From NCBI GenBank assembly GCA_011800805.1, contig MPNW01000078.1, positions 173,526 through 237,525 of the forward strand: DNA of 64,000 nucleotides, given 5' to 3'. Within the stretch, counting starts at the first letter, position 1, and the number at the start of each line of letters is the position of its first letter. The stretch is from Hirudo medicinalis. Its lineage: Eukaryota; Annelida; Clitellata; Hirudinida; Hirudinidae. Position numbers and translations under genes: made by a program. Below the pieces are notes generated by a model, which saw only the letters and a list, made by a program, of their open reading frames with translations, ran no database searches and was not told where the DNA came from. Below are positions 33,001-36,100 of the stretch, piece by piece.

Positions 33001-33190
33001 GACATCAACAAGCAATAATACAGTAAACATGAGCAACAAGTCCAAACGAAATTTACCCTGCATGGTACTTAGGTCTTTCCGACTGGCGTGCCCTCTTGAC
33101 TGGCTTGACGGTAGTGCTGCTACGAACGTGTATGAAGATCAGAAGGAAACAAAAAAGACATAAAGTGGCACTAGACACGACCCTCGCCAT
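1..33190 (-). CDS. FBN: Fibrillin gene (64 coding exons resolved, 3' end beyond window)
   Basis: Secreted extracellular-matrix glycoprotein that assembles into microfibrils. The order read from the exons is: signal peptide, N-terminal unique domain, EGF1-3, hybrid 1, cbEGF1-2, TB1, hinge plus EGF4, cbEGF3-6, TB2, cbEGF7-9, hybrid 2, cbEGF10, TB3, cbEGF11-22, TB4, cbEGF23-24, TB5, cbEGF25-31, TB6, cbEGF32-36, TB7, cbEGF37-43, C-terminal unique domain with a basic cleavage site, and propeptide. This is the vertebrate fibrillin plan, recalled from established knowledge. The CDS is about 8.7 kb (about 2,900 residues) and still open at base 1. Nearly all introns are phase 1; exceptions are the first intron, the cbEGF38/39 junction and the cbEGF43/C-terminal junction (phase 2). 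TB domains other than TB2 and hybrid 1 are split over two exons. One exon (1710-1972) carries a one-base frameshift. LTBPs are the alternative family, but EGF1-3 plus hybrid 1 plus 43 cbEGFs indicate fibrillin. Confidence 0.95.
926..1098 (-). CDS. FBN: Fibrillin exon 63: C-terminal unique domain and furin-type site
   Basis: Starts [11 protein letters not shown], like the vertebrate HCVSG start of this domain. It then has the Cys pair CVSC and a basic cluster RGRRIRR, equivalent to the RGRKRR furin site that releases the C-terminal propeptide (asprosin in human FBN1). Acceptor AAACAG. The 3' edge is uncertain: A|GTGCAG at 926 fits the phase of exon 64, whereas GTACTA at 914 keeps more residues but does not. 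Confidence 0.8.
1214..1322 (-). CDS. FBN: Fibrillin exon 62: cbEGF43 (degenerate)
   Basis: The last EGF-like module: SCSYSC and [11 protein letters not shown] match the vertebrate CSYGCSN...CGCPPGY pattern, but the D-I-N-E-C opening is replaced by LIGGGC. Phase 1 in and phase 2 out (GA|GTATGC) fit both neighbours. The acceptor GTGAAG is weak, so the 5' edge is less certain. Confidence 0.75.
1474..1596 (-). CDS. FBN: Fibrillin exon 61: cbEGF42
   Basis: cbEGF starting [11 protein letters not shown] with [10 protein letters not shown]. 123 bp, acceptor CTGCAG, donor G|GTATCT. Confidence 0.88.
1710..1972 (-). CDS. FBN: Fibrillin exon 60: cbEGF40 and cbEGF41, with one-base frameshift
   Basis: The exon opens [12 protein letters not shown] in one frame up to STCSN. 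It continues as [12 protein letters not shown] in another frame, so one base is missing at about 1908-1915 (minus-strand AACAAACAGG). Its length is 263; every other phase-1/phase-1 exon here is a multiple of three. The second module ends FWNQC like vertebrate cbEGF41 but has SLSEC in place of D-x-D-E-C, so calcium binding is probably lost. Either a sequencing or assembly error or a real disruption. Confidence 0.85.
2203..2324 (-). CDS. FBN: Fibrillin exon 59: cbEGF39
   Basis: cbEGF starting [12 protein letters not shown] with [10 protein letters not shown]. Phase 2 in, phase 1 out, 122 bp. Acceptor ATCAG, donor G|GTAAGA. Splicing to the previous exon gives LQCLDVDEC. Confidence 0.87.
2602..2845 (-). 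CDS. FBN: Fibrillin exon 58: cbEGF37 and cbEGF38
   Basis: Two cbEGFs in one exon: [12 protein letters not shown] with [10 protein letters not shown], then [11 protein letters not shown] with [10 protein letters not shown]. The intron that separates these modules in most fibrillin genes is absent. It ends in phase 2 (TT|GTTAGG), unlike the phase-1 neighbours, and the following exon starts with the matching single base. Confidence 0.9.
3026..3079 (-). CDS. FBN: Fibrillin exon 57: TB7, end
   Basis: A 54-bp exon: [15 protein letters not shown]. The KKLCPHG motif is shared with vertebrate TB7. Acceptor AACAG, donor G|GTTAGG. Confidence 0.88.
3361..3388. repeat. (AAT)n microsatellite at a splice donor
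   Basis: About nine AAT units directly abutting the donor of fibrillin exon 56. Confidence 0.9.
3390..3548 (-). CDS. FBN: Fibrillin exon 56: TB7, first part
   Basis: [13 protein letters not shown], the Cys triplet [11 protein letters not shown] and CKRC. 159 bp, acceptor AACAG. The donor G|GTTATT abuts an (AAT)n microsatellite, so polymorphism could reach the splice site. Confidence 0.9.
3667..4615 (-). mobile_element. pogo/Tigger-type DNA transposon, internally deleted
   Basis: Inverted ends of about 22 bp start CAGTACAAGGCCATTAAGCC and its near-complement. A TA lies on each outer side (3665-3666 and 4616-4617), the usual TA target duplication. Inside, on the minus strand from about 4212 to 3891, is an open fragment with [15 protein letters not shown] (CENP-B/pogo helix-turn-helix) running into an acidic region and [12 protein letters not shown] before a stop, resembling the pogo C-terminal tail. 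The DDE catalytic core is missing, so it is non-autonomous. It sits in the intron between fibrillin exons 55 and 56. Confidence 0.82.
4816..4941 (-). CDS. FBN: Fibrillin exon 55: cbEGF36
   Basis: cbEGF starting [12 protein letters not shown] with [10 protein letters not shown]. 126 bp, acceptor GACAG, donor G|GTAGGC. The intron after it hosts the pogo/Tigger-type element. Confidence 0.9.
5215..5331 (-). CDS. FBN: Fibrillin exon 54: cbEGF35
   Basis: cbEGF starting [12 protein letters not shown] with [10 protein letters not shown]. 117 bp, the shortest single-cbEGF exon. Acceptor CACAG, donor G|GTTAGA. Confidence 0.9.
5533..5655 (-). CDS. FBN: Fibrillin exon 53: cbEGF34
   Basis: cbEGF starting [16 protein letters not shown], sharing the LCAFRC motif with vertebrate cbEGF34 as I recall it, then QNTPGSFQC. 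123 bp, donor G|GTTTGT. Confidence 0.9.
5851..5973 (-). CDS. FBN: Fibrillin exon 52: cbEGF33
   Basis: cbEGF starting [12 protein letters not shown] with [10 protein letters not shown]. 123 bp, acceptor ATCAG, donor G|GTTTGT. Confidence 0.9.
6145..6240. repeat. 17-bp tandem repeat
   Basis: About five copies of GATCGGCAAATGATATT in the fibrillin intron after exon 51. Confidence 0.92.
6308..6436 (-). CDS. FBN: Fibrillin exon 51: cbEGF32
   Basis: cbEGF starting [12 protein letters not shown] with [12 protein letters not shown]. 129 bp, acceptor TGCAG, donor G|GTGTGA. Confidence 0.9.
   Translation of the reverse strand, partial: TSTSAKFIRVFVRTDVASTRTVLIDASACLDSKLILQTQLNA
6681..6746 (-). CDS. 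FBN: Fibrillin exon 50: TB6, end
   Basis: A 66-bp exon: [12 protein letters not shown] plus the linker to cbEGF32. Acceptor AACAG, donor G|GTGAGT. Confidence 0.87.
6884..7039 (-). CDS. FBN: Fibrillin exon 49: TB6, first part
   Basis: [12 protein letters not shown], the Cys triplet [10 protein letters not shown] and CQECPSP. 156 bp, acceptor TGCAG, donor G|GTCTGT. Confidence 0.9.
7338..7460 (-). CDS. FBN: Fibrillin exon 48: cbEGF31
   Basis: EGF starting [11 protein letters not shown] (Lys at the usual hydrophobic position) with [10 protein letters not shown] and LSSDGKHC. Last of seven modules between TB5 and TB6. 123 bp, donor G|GTATCG. Confidence 0.9.
7824..7946 (-). CDS. FBN: Fibrillin exon 47: cbEGF30
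   Basis: cbEGF starting [11 protein letters not shown] with [10 protein letters not shown] and SSDGRNC. 123 bp, donor G|GTGAGT. Confidence 0.9.
8117..8242 (-). CDS. FBN: Fibrillin exon 46: cbEGF29
   Basis: cbEGF starting [12 protein letters not shown] with [12 protein letters not shown]. 126 bp, acceptor TTGCAG, donor G|GTTCGG. Confidence 0.9.
8560..8682 (-). CDS. FBN: Fibrillin exon 45: cbEGF28
   Basis: cbEGF starting [12 protein letters not shown] with [10 protein letters not shown]; the aromatic of the GS-[FY] motif is His. An NGT sequon is present. 123 bp, donor G|GTTTAT. Confidence 0.9.
8992..9111 (-). CDS. FBN: Fibrillin exon 44: cbEGF27
   Basis: cbEGF starting [12 protein letters not shown] with [10 protein letters not shown]. 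120 bp, acceptor TTACAG, donor G|GTCAGT. Confidence 0.9.
9429..9551 (-). CDS. FBN: Fibrillin exon 43: cbEGF26
   Basis: cbEGF starting [10 protein letters not shown] with [11 protein letters not shown]. 123 bp, acceptor TGAAG, donor G|GTCTGT. Confidence 0.9.
9768..9893 (-). CDS. FBN: Fibrillin exon 42: cbEGF25
   Basis: cbEGF starting [12 protein letters not shown] with [10 protein letters not shown]. 126 bp, acceptor TGCAG, donor G|GTTAAT. Confidence 0.9.
10141..10203 (-). CDS. FBN: Fibrillin exon 41: TB5, end
   Basis: A 63-bp exon: [11 protein letters not shown], then a linker with DGGMEM. Supplies the last TB5 cysteine. Acceptor TGCAG, donor G|GTGAGG. Confidence 0.87.
10258..10338 (-). mobile_element. 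tRNA-like fragment, possible SINE head
   Basis: On the minus strand, TGGTCTAATG resembles a Pol III A box and GGGCTTGAGTCCC a B box / T-arm, about 30 bases apart, ending CCCGTTGGCAGC. The 5' acceptor half does not pair with the 3' half, so an intact tRNA is unlikely. It lies in the intron between exons 40 and 41. Confidence 0.45.
10619..10801 (-). CDS. FBN: Fibrillin exon 40: TB5, first part
   Basis: [12 protein letters not shown], the Cys triplet [10 protein letters not shown] and CTPCPPS. In humans TB5 is the domain (exons 41-42) affected in geleophysic and acromicric dysplasia. 183 bp, donor G|GTAAGT. Confidence 0.9.
11091..11210 (-). CDS. FBN: Fibrillin exon 39: cbEGF24
   Basis: cbEGF starting [11 protein letters not shown] with [10 protein letters not shown]. 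120 bp, donor G|GTAAGA; second of the two modules between TB4 and TB5. Confidence 0.9.
11394..11519 (-). CDS. FBN: Fibrillin exon 38: cbEGF23
   Basis: cbEGF starting [12 protein letters not shown] with [10 protein letters not shown]. 126 bp, acceptor TGCAG, donor G|GTAATC. Confidence 0.9.
11682..11750 (-). CDS. FBN: Fibrillin exon 37: TB4, end
   Basis: A 69-bp exon: [12 protein letters not shown] then a linker ending LSLE. It closes TB4 and joins cbEGF23. Acceptor TTTCAG, donor G|GTTAAC. Confidence 0.88.
11875..12021 (-). CDS. FBN: Fibrillin exon 36: TB4, first part (no RGD)
   Basis: GQCFIKDGC, then the Cys triplet [11 protein letters not shown] and CQQCP. The loop between the first two cysteines is very short and lacks the RGD integrin motif that vertebrate TB4 carries there. 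Acceptor TTGTAG, donor A|GTTTGT, 147 bp. Confidence 0.9.
12410..12532 (-). CDS. FBN: Fibrillin exon 35: cbEGF22
   Basis: cbEGF starting [11 protein letters not shown] with [10 protein letters not shown] and [14 protein letters not shown]; the CPPD-x-x-LNPT motif is shared with vertebrate cbEGF22. 123 bp, last module before TB4. Confidence 0.9.
   Translation of the reverse strand, partial: TSTNARISTRASTEVARTPKEVTSAFVLPIINSTLREMHA
12559..12604. repeat. 46-bp dispersed repeat, copy A
   Basis: Starts TTAGGCGCCTCT and contains CTATGCAAATGGCGC; 44 of 46 bases match the copy at 18875-18920. It includes an ATGCAAAT octamer. Located in the intron between fibrillin exons 34 and 35. Confidence 0.85.
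12698..12817 (-). CDS. FBN: Fibrillin exon 34: cbEGF21
   Basis: cbEGF starting [11 protein letters not shown], matching the SLPNIC opening of vertebrate cbEGF21 as I recall it, with [10 protein letters not shown]. 120 bp, donor G|GTAAGT. Confidence 0.9.
12940..13065 (-). CDS. FBN: Fibrillin exon 33: cbEGF20
   Basis: cbEGF starting [12 protein letters not shown] with [12 protein letters not shown] and DDGKMC. 126 bp, acceptor TGAAG, donor G|GTGTCC. Confidence 0.9.
13220..13342 (-). CDS. FBN: Fibrillin exon 32: cbEGF19
   Basis: cbEGF starting [12 protein letters not shown] with [10 protein letters not shown] and EHGSHC. 123 bp, donor G|GTGAGT. Confidence 0.9.
13781..13903 (-). CDS. FBN: Fibrillin exon 31: cbEGF18 (D-C-D-E variant)
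   Basis: EGF module starting [12 protein letters not shown] with [10 protein letters not shown] and FSGDGHYC. The second residue of the D-x-D-E calcium motif is Cys, adding a seventh cysteine to the module, which is unusual. 123 bp, donor G|GTAATA. Confidence 0.88.
13972..14097 (-). CDS. FBN: Fibrillin exon 30: cbEGF17
   Basis: cbEGF starting [12 protein letters not shown] with [12 protein letters not shown]. 126 bp, donor G|GTTGGT. Confidence 0.9.
14222..14347 (-). CDS. FBN: Fibrillin exon 29: cbEGF16
   Basis: cbEGF starting [17 protein letters not shown] with NNLPGKFQC and SEDKMSC. 126 bp, acceptor TTACAG, donor G|GTTGAA. Confidence 0.9.
14536..14658 (-). CDS. FBN: Fibrillin exon 28: cbEGF15
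   Basis: cbEGF starting [16 protein letters not shown] with RNVPGSFEC. It shows the short C2-C3 spacing of the NGGC-type module that occupies this slot in vertebrates. 123 bp. Confidence 0.9.
14818..14943 (-). CDS. FBN: Fibrillin exon 27: cbEGF14
   Basis: cbEGF starting [12 protein letters not shown] with [10 protein letters not shown]. 126 bp, donor G|GTTGGC. Confidence 0.9.
   Translation of the reverse strand: MWMNAPLTVASVLMECARTTWEVTSACATTDSGPTCTKPVA
15603..15728 (-). CDS. FBN: Fibrillin exon 26: cbEGF13
   Basis: cbEGF starting [17 protein letters not shown] with CPDGHELTF. 126 bp, donor G|GTAAGT. Confidence 0.9.
16023..16148 (-). CDS. FBN: Fibrillin exon 25: cbEGF12
   Basis: cbEGF starting [17 protein letters not shown], nearly residue-for-residue the vertebrate cbEGF12 opening as I recall it, then ENVPGSFIC. 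126 bp, donor G|GTCAGT. Confidence 0.9.
16271..16396 (-). CDS. FBN: Fibrillin exon 24: cbEGF11
   Basis: cbEGF starting [12 protein letters not shown] with [10 protein letters not shown] and ALDSTQTNC; first of the twelve-module run between TB3 and TB4. 126 bp. Confidence 0.9.
16695..16769 (-). CDS. FBN: Fibrillin exon 23: TB3, end
   Basis: A 75-bp exon with [13 protein letters not shown], supplying the last TB3 cysteine and the linker to cbEGF11. Donor G|GTTGGT. Confidence 0.87.
   Translation of the reverse strand: MPTRTYASKDLVMDLQNQMMVHHL
16863..17015 (-). CDS. FBN: Fibrillin exon 22: TB3, first part
   Basis: [11 protein letters not shown], the Cys triplet [11 protein letters not shown] and CGPCPIPG. 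Acceptor TTGTAG, donor G|GTTAGA, 153 bp. Confidence 0.9.
17299..17427 (-). CDS. FBN: Fibrillin exon 21: cbEGF10
   Basis: cbEGF starting [12 protein letters not shown] with [12 protein letters not shown] and LDSTGRRC. 129 bp; the single module between hybrid 2 and TB3, as in vertebrates. Confidence 0.9.
17487..17537 (-). CDS. FBN: Fibrillin exon 20: hybrid 2, end
   Basis: A 51-bp exon encoding [16 protein letters not shown], the last two cysteines of hybrid 2. Acceptor TGCAG, donor G|GTAAGT, phase 1-1. It is too short to be found as an open reading frame and was placed by homology and splice sites. Confidence 0.85.
17853..18032 (-). CDS. FBN: Fibrillin exon 19: hybrid 2, first part
   Basis: [26 protein letters not shown] and EMCPP match the fibrillin hybrid-2 signature, with a Cys pair instead of a TB triplet. 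A Thr/Pro-rich linker with an NIT sequon follows; it is longer than I expect from vertebrates. Donor G|GTAAAT. Confidence 0.9.
18118..18246 (-). CDS. FBN: Fibrillin exon 18: cbEGF9
   Basis: cbEGF starting [12 protein letters not shown] with [12 protein letters not shown], directly before hybrid 2 as in vertebrate fibrillins. 129 bp, donor G|GTTGGT. Confidence 0.9.
18875..18920. repeat. 46-bp dispersed repeat, copy B
   Basis: Same orientation as the copy at 12559-12604. A partial echo (GGCGCATTTAGCATTTAGGC) lies just upstream. Located in the intron between fibrillin exons 17 and 18. Confidence 0.85.
19159..19284 (-). CDS. FBN: Fibrillin exon 17: cbEGF8
   Basis: cbEGF starting [12 protein letters not shown] with [10 protein letters not shown]. 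126 bp, phase 1-1, donor G|GTCTTT. Confidence 0.9.
19471..19596 (-). CDS. FBN: Fibrillin exon 16: cbEGF7
   Basis: cbEGF starting [12 protein letters not shown]. The usual Asn-x-x-Gly hydroxylation context is changed to [10 protein letters not shown], so the Tyr/Gly packing segment is atypical. 126 bp, donor G|GTGAGG. Confidence 0.9.
19597..21038. other. Fibrillin intron between exons 15 and 16
   Basis: A 1.4-kb intron. I see no exon, mobile element or notable repeat in it. Confidence 0.7.
21039..21251 (-). CDS. FBN: Fibrillin exon 15: TB2 (single exon)
   Basis: Whole TB domain in one exon: [12 protein letters not shown], the Cys triplet [19 protein letters not shown] and HHSLC. In human fibrillin-1 TB2 is also, as I recall, a single-exon domain, unlike most other TBs. 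213 bp, phase 1-1, donor G|GTTAGT. Confidence 0.9.
21334..21459 (-). CDS. FBN: Fibrillin exon 14: cbEGF6
   Basis: cbEGF starting [12 protein letters not shown] with [10 protein letters not shown] and LSSDGRSC, immediately before TB2. Acceptor TGCAG, donor G|GTCTGC, 126 bp. Confidence 0.9.
21534..21659 (-). CDS. FBN: Fibrillin exon 13: cbEGF5
   Basis: cbEGF starting [12 protein letters not shown] with [10 protein letters not shown]. Donor G|GTCAGC, 126 bp, phase 1-1. Confidence 0.9.
   Translation of the reverse strand: MSTNVVSVRGCVNTEDASTTKGVLCASVIPALNLRQTPKVA
22275..22396. repeat. GAY-rich microsatellite
   Basis: Interrupted GAT/GAC triplets in a fibrillin intron; an Asp-rich reading frame across it is a by-product. 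Confidence 0.9.
22761..22886 (-). CDS. FBN: Fibrillin exon 12: cbEGF4
   Basis: cbEGF starting [12 protein letters not shown] with [10 protein letters not shown]. Donor G|GTATGA, 126 bp, phase 1-1. Confidence 0.9.
23050..23450. repeat. Compound minisatellite (20-bp and GATGAAGTAAGTT units)
   Basis: Copies of GTAAGAGTATGGTATGAATT flank copies of a GATGATGAAGTAAGTTGAT-type unit. An ambiguous base at 23323 marks an assembly uncertainty. Intronic. Confidence 0.9.
23864..23938. repeat. CAT/CGT triplet microsatellite
   Basis: ATC/GTC-type triplets 34 bp downstream of the donor of fibrillin exon 11. Confidence 0.85.
23972..24094 (-). CDS. FBN: Fibrillin exon 11: cbEGF3
   Basis: cbEGF starting [11 protein letters not shown] with [10 protein letters not shown]. 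Acceptor TTCCAG, donor G|GTAAGC, 123 bp, phase 1-1. Confidence 0.9.
24234..24497 (-). CDS. FBN: Fibrillin exon 10: TB1 end, Pro/Tyr-rich hinge, EGF4
   Basis: EYRELC closes TB1. A hinge rich in Pro, Gly and Tyr ([19 protein letters not shown]) follows, then EGF4 ([24 protein letters not shown]). In vertebrates this position holds the proline-rich (FBN1) or glycine-rich (FBN2) region that distinguishes paralogues; here it mixes both and is shorter. Confidence 0.9.
24676..24828 (-). CDS. FBN: Fibrillin exon 9: TB1, first part
   Basis: Eight-cysteine (TGF-beta-binding-like) domain: [12 protein letters not shown], then the Cys triplet [10 protein letters not shown] and CQICP. The domain ends in the following exon. 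Acceptor CACAG, donor G|GTGAGA. Confidence 0.9.
25302..25430 (-). CDS. FBN: Fibrillin exon 8: cbEGF2
   Basis: cbEGF starting [12 protein letters not shown] with [10 protein letters not shown]; joins TB1 downstream. An NNNT sequon lies in the last loop. Phase 1-1, 129 bp, donor G|GTGAGT. Confidence 0.9.
25616..25745. repeat. 11- to 12-bp tandem repeat
   Basis: Copies of AGTCAAAATAG and variants ending at the donor side of fibrillin exon 7 (exon edge 25748), so the 5' splice region is embedded in the repeat. Confidence 0.88.
25748..25873 (-). CDS. FBN: Fibrillin exon 7: cbEGF1
   Basis: Calcium-binding EGF starting [12 protein letters not shown], with [10 protein letters not shown] and the six-cysteine pattern. 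Phase 1-1, 126 bp, donor G|GTTTCA. Confidence 0.9.
25932..26690. repeat. 37-bp minisatellite containing an assembly gap
   Basis: Units of 37 bp (GTTATTATGTTGATGTAATT followed by ATGATGATTATGATAAT). Bases 26274-26554 are N, so the copy number is unknown. Intronic. Confidence 0.93.
26274..26554. other. Assembly gap (281 N)
   Basis: Run of N inside the 37-bp minisatellite; repeat content explains the failed assembly. Confidence 0.99.
26905..27290. mobile_element. GC-rich element with four diverged ~57-bp units, family unknown
   Basis: GC-rich island in an AT-rich intron. Four units begin AGAAGCCAC or AGAAGGCCAA at about 26911, 26970, 27031 and 27087; two are followed by GCAGTAA-type motifs. 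A unique part follows in which CCGACAGGGAC (27149) can pair with CCTTGTCGG (27250). No protein frame is evident. SINE, LINE fragment or structured RNA are all possible. Confidence 0.5.
27594..27795. repeat. 15-bp minisatellite
   Basis: Units like GGGGAGATCATGCAT. The multiple-of-three period keeps frames open on both strands (HDLPM-type repeats on minus); intronic and not a gene. Confidence 0.9.
27894..28091 (-). CDS. FBN: Fibrillin exon 6: hybrid domain 1
   Basis: Hybrid domain with [24 protein letters not shown] and [11 protein letters not shown]. It has nine cysteines, the number characteristic of fibrillin hybrid 1 and distinct from the eight of TB domains. In vertebrates this domain takes part in LTBP docking and dimerisation. 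Two tandem AG acceptors (CAGCAG) allow a start at 28091 or 28088. Confidence 0.9.
28196..28318. repeat. GAT/AAT triplet microsatellite
   Basis: Mixed GAT, GAC and AAT triplets in the intron between exons 5 and 6. Confidence 0.9.
28742..28849 (-). CDS. FBN: Fibrillin exon 5: EGF3
   Basis: EGF3 with [16 protein letters not shown] and a short acidic tail (DGDE) leading into hybrid domain 1. Acceptor TTTCAG, donor G|GTCAGA, phase 1-1. Confidence 0.9.
29545..29785. repeat. GTT/GTC triplet microsatellite
   Basis: Long GTT tract with a GTC block; poly-Thr and Cys-rich frames across it are by-products. Confidence 0.93.
29969..30003. repeat. (TTTA)n microsatellite
   Basis: About nine TTTA units. 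Confidence 0.92.
30424..30591 (-). CDS. FBN: Fibrillin exon 4: basic/Pro-rich linker and EGF2
   Basis: A linker rich in Arg and Pro ([16 protein letters not shown]) precedes EGF2 (CLNGGTC, GPHCGQ). The linker is longer than the corresponding human segment as I recall it. Spliced to the next exon it gives GQPVC, the same residues as human. Acceptor TTTCAG, donor C|GTAAGA. Confidence 0.9.
30822..30932 (-). CDS. FBN: Fibrillin exon 3: EGF1
   Basis: Non-calcium EGF module with [12 protein letters not shown] and CLCPDGQ, the first of three EGF modules at the fibrillin N-terminus. Acceptor TTTCAG, donor A|GTGAGT, phase 1-1, length 111. Confidence 0.9.
31477..31553 (-). CDS. FBN: Fibrillin exon 2: N-terminal unique domain
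   Basis: Encodes [13 protein letters not shown] followed by a Cys-containing tail ending RCVI. This is the signature of the fibrillin N-terminal unique domain, needed for N-to-C head-to-tail assembly. Acceptor ATCTCAG, donor GTGAGT; phase 2 in, phase 1 out. The next exon completes C-V-I-P-V-C. Confidence 0.9.
31554..33056. other. Fibrillin intron 1
   Basis: A 1.5-kb first intron between the signal-peptide exon and the N-terminal unique domain. No coding signal, repeat or element recognised. Confidence 0.7.
33057..33190 (-). CDS. FBN: Fibrillin exon 1: start codon and signal peptide
   Basis: ATG at 33190 opens MARVVSSA followed by a hydrophobic stretch ([15 protein letters not shown]), a typical cleavable signal peptide. 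A basic segment KPVKRARQ follows and could be the N-terminal propeptide cleavage region known in fibrillins. The exon ends in phase 2 at CAGG|GTAAAT. I chose this start because it is the first ATG in the only open frame that joins the N-terminal unique domain. Confidence 0.88.
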
Positions 33191-36100
33191 TCTGATCGGT
33201 CTGAAGAAATCTTAAACAATCGAGATGTTACCAGAAGTACATGAGTATCGAGAAAATCTCTTGTCGAATTTCAGTATTCACTCCAATACTTCGGCAGGGT
33301 AATCTATGGCTTTAAAACGTCGAAACCGAGAGAGAACGAGCAGTTAGGGATGCTGATGAGACGAATAAGGGGAACATCTGTTAATAAACGGGCTCCTCTT
33401 CGTCTGCACGCTTCCATCGCTCCGAGCGGGATTTTGCGCGTGTCAATTTAATGCAATGAAATTGAATGTTGTTGAAGCACGTGCGACAATTGGAGGCAAC
33501 GTTGTCGTTGGTGTGTTCTCAACCGATCCATGCATTATATTTTCCATCCCATCATTTCATATCAGTCATTTCTAATCGTGTCTTGTAATCCTTATGCCCG
33601 TCCATCCATCATTCTAACATGTTTCAACTTTTTGCTTCTGAAAACGTAGCAAGACTTCGGATTCTTTTCATATGACACGCTAATCCATTGGATGTATTGT
33701 CTAAATTTAATCTAAACTAAAATTGAAGTCCATCGCACGAGTGCCAGCTTATCATTGCAATAATTGGTCAGAACATTACTACTGTTGTTTTACTGTATCA
33801 CTGTATACTGTTTCACTGTATTACTGTAAACTGTCTTACTGTATATTGTATTATTGTATTACTACTGTTGGTAATAAAACAATGAACATCCTTGCTTGAC
33901 CAATTTTATCGACGACTACAATAATTTCAACAGTAATGTCATCATTAACTTCTGTCGCATCAGCATACCATTTGCGATCCAAATCCAATAAGTCGCAAAA
34001 GTGATTAATTGCAACTGGTTTCCATTTTTATCCCAATGATCATGTTAATCTTAATTGTAAACTGGTTTTCTTAGGTGAAGCTAGTTTCTTGAGTGAGACG
34101 AAGTGGGATAAATTTTGGCATAAATTTTGATTTTGTTGATAACAACACTAAAAACGTTGATGCTCGGAATCAGACATAGATACATGCACACTACTTAAAT
34201 CACTTTAGTATATTGTCAAGAAAAATATACAATAAAATCAATTGCAAGATAACATAAATAACATCAACAACGTTAAGGAAAAGTCTTATCTCGTACGGAT
34301 GGATAAATTTAAGCATCAAAACTAAAATCAATTTGATTCTTTATCGACTCTCTAGGAAACAATTCCACATATTCGATCATATATTTGCAATTTTCCAGCA
34401 TTTCAGACGAGCTAAAGAATCTCGCAGCATTCCCAAGTCTGGACTGAGCGAACAATTCTTTAACATTTTTTTTTCATAATCCTTCAGGAATTCCTATGCA
34501 AGTCTCAACTCGACATGCCACATCGGTTGTTCACACTTAATTTTTTTTCCAGGCATCATGACTTTTGTAAAGGTTACAAACGCTTTAACAGTTTCATGAA
34601 TCAAAATAAACCAACTAAATCGACTAAAGACCTAAGGGAGAATTGCCGCTGATGGACGTCCAATAACGAGCACGAACTTAATGGGTGAAGTAAATGTTAG
34701 TGTGTGGAACTGAACTCCGATAATTAACCGTTAACGTCTTCATTGTCGAAATTTCGGATATGCCCGATAGTAGATCGATATTACACGCTTCCCACAAAAA
34801 AAATATGGCGGCTGCCGCATTCCCAGTGTAACATTTCATTAGAGAATTTCATTGCTGGAAACGCCCATTCAAATATTCAAGCTGCTCAAATTGAAATCGA
34901 AGTTGCATGGCTCACACGAACAAAAGAGGTTTAAGTTGTGAAACGATGCAATAGATAAATGTAGTACCTTAATCTTGCAGCTCGATTACAACGCAATAAA
35001 ATGTCCCAAAAGCAATTGATATGATTTTTGATATGATTCTTTCTGTATTTGTAGGTATTCAGCCACAATTTTAATGAGCAATGAGCTTTTTGAACTCACT
35101 TGTGCTGACCAAAAGGTTTAATGATAGGAATAAAGCAACCTCATACCTAGAAGGGAAATATGAACATATATGGAGTCATCGAGAATCTTTGAGCTCCTTC
35201 AGGCCGCGAGCCTACGGAAAATGGCTCACAAGGGCAGTTTCAGAGCTCATTACAAAAGGAGTTGAACGTTTAATTTTTTTTATGAGAACTCTCGTTGAAA
35301 GATACATTCGAACCTTTGAAGCTTCAGAGGTGAGAAGTGGCATTAGCAGTATAATTTATTGTGCAAATAAATTTCAACACCAAGGTCCGTCAGAACAGCT
35401 TAACTTAGCAAAAATAACAGTAACAACATTAGTGAATTTATAGGGCCAATATGCATAGCTTCAGCAAAAAAAGATATTACGTTAATTCTAAAATGTTAGT
35501 GTTACGAGATATGCGTCCCTCTCCACAACAACGAGATAAGGATTGCCTTCTTTTGGGGTCGGATTTCCTGGAAGAATTCTGCATGGCAACTGTTACCCAG
35601 TCCGAATACGAATAAAAAGATCATGACTGCATATATTTGAGTATTTTAAAACCCAGGCGGGCACCCGGGCACTTGACCCCCTTCTCGGGAACTTCTAATG
35701 CTGCAATAATGTCAAGAGAAATTGGGAGATAATATGACTCATTGTTTTTATGACTTTATGACGGAAAGTGCTCTTCAGAAGCATATTTATTATATTAACT
35801 AATATTTTAGAGAATAAATTTCTGAATTATGAAACAAAACCAATCCAGGAAATGCTGACTTCGAAACTCCAATACCATTAGTTTCCTGAATATTTATGAT
35901 GTAATCACTTACTTCTAATTTAATTGTGTTAACAACGAATGTTTTCCTTTTTGCAATGGCTTCCTAAATATAGACATCAAAGACTGGGATAAACTCCAAC
36001 CTTTAGGATTAGGCCCTTATTATGGCACCTCCATTCGAAGCTTTGGCGATACTTTCATCTTTTTACGTTTTTCTGAGAATATCCGCACTTTTTTGTGAAA

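Noticed and set aside
33308..33318. TTTTAAAG on the minus strand about 120 bases upstream of the fibrillin ATG as a TATA box
   Set aside because: A weak match in AT-rich DNA with no initiator or other promoter evidence.
35081..35443. Plus-strand open frame of 120 codons
   Set aside because: Composition and sequence suggest no family, and there is no gene context.
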